The notes beneath the pieces were generated by a model. The model was not told where the DNA came from, made no database searches, and saw nothing but the letters and a program-made list of their open reading frames with translations. From Fimbriimonadaceae bacterium (GTDB lineage Bacteria; Armatimonadota; Fimbriimonadia; Fimbriimonadales; Fimbriimonadaceae): a stretch of 64,000 nt of DNA. The stretch lies in contig JALHNM010000001.1 in the NCBI GenBank assembly GCA_022843485.1, positions 744,001-808,000 on the forward strand, in the 5' to 3' direction. How positions within the stretch are numbered: the stretch's first letter is position 1; every line of letters begins with the position of its first letter. Positions 61,909 to 64,000 of the stretch are shown here, in pieces. The position numbers and the translations under genes were made by a program.

Positions 61909-63696
61909 ATGAAGACGCTCTTCTCTGTGCTCGTGTTTGCCCTGGCCGGACTCGGGTGGGGACAGGACCCGCCGGACGGGAAGACCGGGAAGTGGGTGTA
62001 CAGCATGGCGTTGTCGGCGCGGGTAGAGTTCGCTTACAGATTCACCCAGGCTGGGGAGCGTACGATACTCGTGGACGAGTGCGTCAACCCGTGCAAGGGG
62101 GAGAAACACACGTCGCACCGCTCATGTGACCAGTCCTGCGACTACCAATGCCCTCACGGCTGGAGCGACGCTCCCGGGGCTCACTCGAAGACGATGCGCC
62201 CGATCTTGGGCGAGCTAGGGGCCCAGGGGGACGACCCCCCCGGACAGAGCCACAGCGACACGCTGGAGGACGCCTTCGACGCCTTCAACCTGCCCTCGGT
62301 CTTGCAGGCGGATTGGTTGCTAGACTGCTTGAAGGCCGAGTGCGAGAGGGTCTCTGGGAGGGCGGAAACAGTCTTTACCCCCGGCCACTGGAACAAGACC
62401 CCCTGTTCGTCGTCGCCACGGCTCGCCCGCGCCGACCGGTACATCCTAACCGTCGAGTACACACTGTTCGATAAACCTGGGAGCGGGCAGCCAGACGTCA
62501 AGGGGCCTTCGGGGACCCTCCGCTTCGAGGTGCTGTTCGCCGCGAAAGACTCGACCCAGATCAGGCAGGCCGTCGTCGCCTGCCGGTGCCAGGGGACGCA
62601 GGAGGAGGGGAAGGAGGTCGGGTGGATCCCGGGATGGACCACGGGGGGCGAGGACGAGTACGCCTGGTTCGACGACGGGACCGGGAAGAAGACCGTCACC
62701 AACGAGGTCATTGGCCGCTTCATCGAGACCATCGACCCGAAGGACATGAACAAGACGGTCTTCGTGTGCGTGACGCCGACACCGGGGAAGCTGTTCATCC
62801 CGGCAGGCTGGGAGCTCGACTCGGTCGATGGGAAGGTGCAGGACGTGCAGCTCTACCAGAACCTGGAGTGCGAGACGGTGTCCAGCCAGGACGCCCTGCT
62901 CGTGAGCCTGTTCCCTGGCTTCGGCACGGGCCACACGATCCGGACGCTCTGCCTCGAGATCGACAAGCCGGAGCCGCGACCGGGCACGGAGTTCAGGTTG
63001 GTGCCGCCGCGGTTACCTTCCTTGGCACGGCTCGCCCGATTCACCCGGCGCTCGCGGATGGTGGGCCCGGCCGACCAGGCACGGCTCTGGATCGCCACCG
63101 ATCAGGCCTCCTATGACCGCGTGGCCGAGGTCCTCTCGCCCAGCCCGGGCCCGGGCACCTACCTGCGGGAGATGCACCGTGCCGCTTTGGCGCTTGCGAT
63201 CCAGGTCGAGGACCCCAAGATCCAGAAGATCATGGAGCCGCGGCTGCTCCTCGCCGAGGACTTCAACGTGGACGCGGTGAAGTGGGCCTTCGGCACGATG
63301 ATCGGTGCGGACGCGGGGAAGACGTGTCGGTGGCTCCGAGGGCAGTCCTCGGCCCTGGGCGACGCGTTTGGGTGGGAGAAGCCTGAGCGCGCCGTGCAGC
63401 TCTTCGATACGCTCGTGGGCGTCCTCGCCGACGAGGGGACGAAGCTGGCGGCCGAGACGGCGGTGTGGCTCCTTTCGGAGGGGGCTCCGGCGGCGAACCG
63501 GCCCGCCCTCGCGGCTTCGGGCGGGGCCCAAAGGCTCGCGCTGTCGGCCGCCGGAGCGCGGGACGAGGGGGCCGCGACGGTGATCCGGGGCTGGCTCGAG
63601 AAGACGGACAGCCCGTTCAAAGTCATGGCGACCCCGGCTAGTCCGCCGCCCGACCCAGACCGGGTTCGGGCGGCGACGGGCGCGGGCCGGGTCTAG
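61909..63696 (+). CDS. Secreted protein of unknown function, Cys-rich N-terminal segment
   Basis: The 595-residue product has a signal peptide (MKTLFSVLVFALAGLGWGQD). Residues about 58-83 hold five Cys with His (CVNPC, SCDQSCDYQC), which could bind metal or form disulfides. The middle is beta-rich (RYILTVEYTLFDKPGSGQPD) and the C-terminal ~200 residues are helical. No family is recognised. Its stop overlaps the stop of convergent hflX by two bases (CTAG). Confidence 0.65.
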   Translation: MKTLFSVLVFALAGLGWGQDPPDGKTGKWVYSMALSARVEFAYRFTQAGERTILVDECVNPCKGEKHTSHRSCDQSCDYQCPHGWSDAPGAHSKTMRPILGELGAQGDDPPGQSHSDTLEDAFDAFNLPSVLQADWLLDCLKAECERVSGRAETVFTPGHWNKTPCSSSPRLARADRYILTVEYTLFDKPGSGQPDVKGPSGTLRFEVLFAAKDSTQIRQAVVACRCQGTQEEGKEVGWIPGWTTGGEDEYAWFDDGTGKKTVTNEVIGRFIETIDPKDMNKTVFVCVTPTPGKLFIPAGWELDSVDGKVQDVQLYQNLECETVSSQDALLVSLFPGFGTGHTIRTLCLEIDKPEPRPGTEFRLVPPRLPSLARLARFTRRSRMVGPADQARLWIATDQASYDRVAEVLSPSPGPGTYLREMHRAALALAIQVEDPKIQKIMEPRLLLAEDFNVDAVKWAFGTMIGADAGKTCRWLRGQSSALGDAFGWEKPERAVQLFDTLVGVLADEGTKLAAETAVWLLSEGAPAANRPALAASGGAQRLALSAAGARDEGAATVIRGWLEKTDSPFKVMATPASPPPDPDRVRAATGAGRV

Positions 63697-64000
63697 CCGG
63701 TCACCGCGTAGGCAGCGAGCTTAGCCCGCCACTCGGCGACGACCTCGGCTTCAAGGTAGACGCCGTCCTCGCGGTACTCCTCCTTCACCACCCGGCCGTA
63801 CTTGTGGCAGGCTTCGACGAGGCCGTTCTTGTCGTAGGGCAGGAGGGCCCGCACAAGGGTGTAGCGGTCGCGGACGGCCTTGTCCACCTTGGCGAGCAGG
63901 TCGTCGATGCCGGTGCCTTCTTTGGCCGAGACGGCGACGGAGTCGGGCCACTCGGCGACGAGTTGGCGGGCGAGGGTCGGGTCCTCCAGGGCGTCGACCT
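63693..64000 (-). CDS. hflX: GTPase HflX, C-terminal part (gene runs off the window)
   Basis: The frame is open to the window edge; 102 codons are visible. VAVSAKEGTGIDDLLAKVDK is the G5-region SAK motif of a GTPase, and LVRALLPYDKNGLVEACHKY with VVKEEYREDGVYLEAEV matches the HflX C-terminal domain. HflX is a ribosome-splitting GTPase used after stress. Confidence 0.85.
   Translation of the reverse strand, partial: VDALEDPTLARQLVAEWPDSVAVSAKEGTGIDDLLAKVDKAVRDRYTLVRALLPYDKNGLVEACHKYGRVVKEEYREDGVYLEAEVVAEWRAKLAAYAVTG

Overview
The window comes from a high-GC bacterium, most likely an Armatimonadota (Fimbriimonadia-like) genome. This is inferred from four genes encoding the prepilin start [18 protein letters not shown] followed by [10 protein letters not shown], from secreted proteins of unknown family, and from leaderless promoters with a TANNNT box about 6 nt before the start codon. 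No rRNA operon, CRISPR array or classical insertion sequence is visible. Two tRNA genes are present: Pro(GGG) at 16.7 kb and Val(GAC) at 45.5 kb.

Region by region: 0.3-3.2 kb holds a secreted protein, a prepilin-type protein and a small lipoprotein. 3.2-8.4 kb is a minus-strand block: rpsF, ssb, phosphoglucose/phosphomannose isomerase, the cyclic-di-AMP receptor darA, holB, then an ECF sigma factor, its zinc anti-sigma factor and an RseB-like sensor. 8.5-16.3 kb has an STN-domain secreted protein, two small membrane proteins, an FMN reductase, isocitrate dehydrogenase, the ergothioneine genes egtD-egtB, and convergent hutU. 16.7-22.5 kb has tRNA-Pro, lspA, ileS, a DapA-family aldolase and a CBS-domain membrane protein. 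22.5-24.4 kb has two prepilin-type genes, one placed behind a clear TPP riboswitch. 24.5-35.2 kb has sugar isomerase, YifB/ComM, DUF4127, ruvAB, a histidine kinase/response regulator pair and a DUF4434-like protein. 35.4-45.6 kb is metabolic and housekeeping: aconitase, polysaccharide deacetylase, adenylate cyclase, lipB, a prepilin, a Pmp3-like peptide, fasciclin and uvrC.

46.8-60.5 kb is an accessory region. It holds a paralogous family of secreted repeat proteins sharing an N-terminal QVGGTLP module, a lectin-like secreted protein, two copies of a DUF6266-like family (one carrying an in-frame insertion that encodes a 23S-IVP/four-helix-bundle protein between G-rich inverted repeats), and a 1187-residue STAND-type P-loop NTPase with eleven 41-residue helical repeats, a candidate bacterial NLR-like defence protein. 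60.6-64.0 kb returns to a TIM-barrel isomerase, a secreted protein and the 3' end of hflX.

The strongest unusual signals are the TPP riboswitch controlling a pilin-like gene, the nested four-helix-bundle element, the STAND NTPase, a TTAA-N7-TTAA motif at a fixed distance before three secreted-protein genes, and several families of intergenic hairpins, one of which shows pairing-preserving substitutions between copies.
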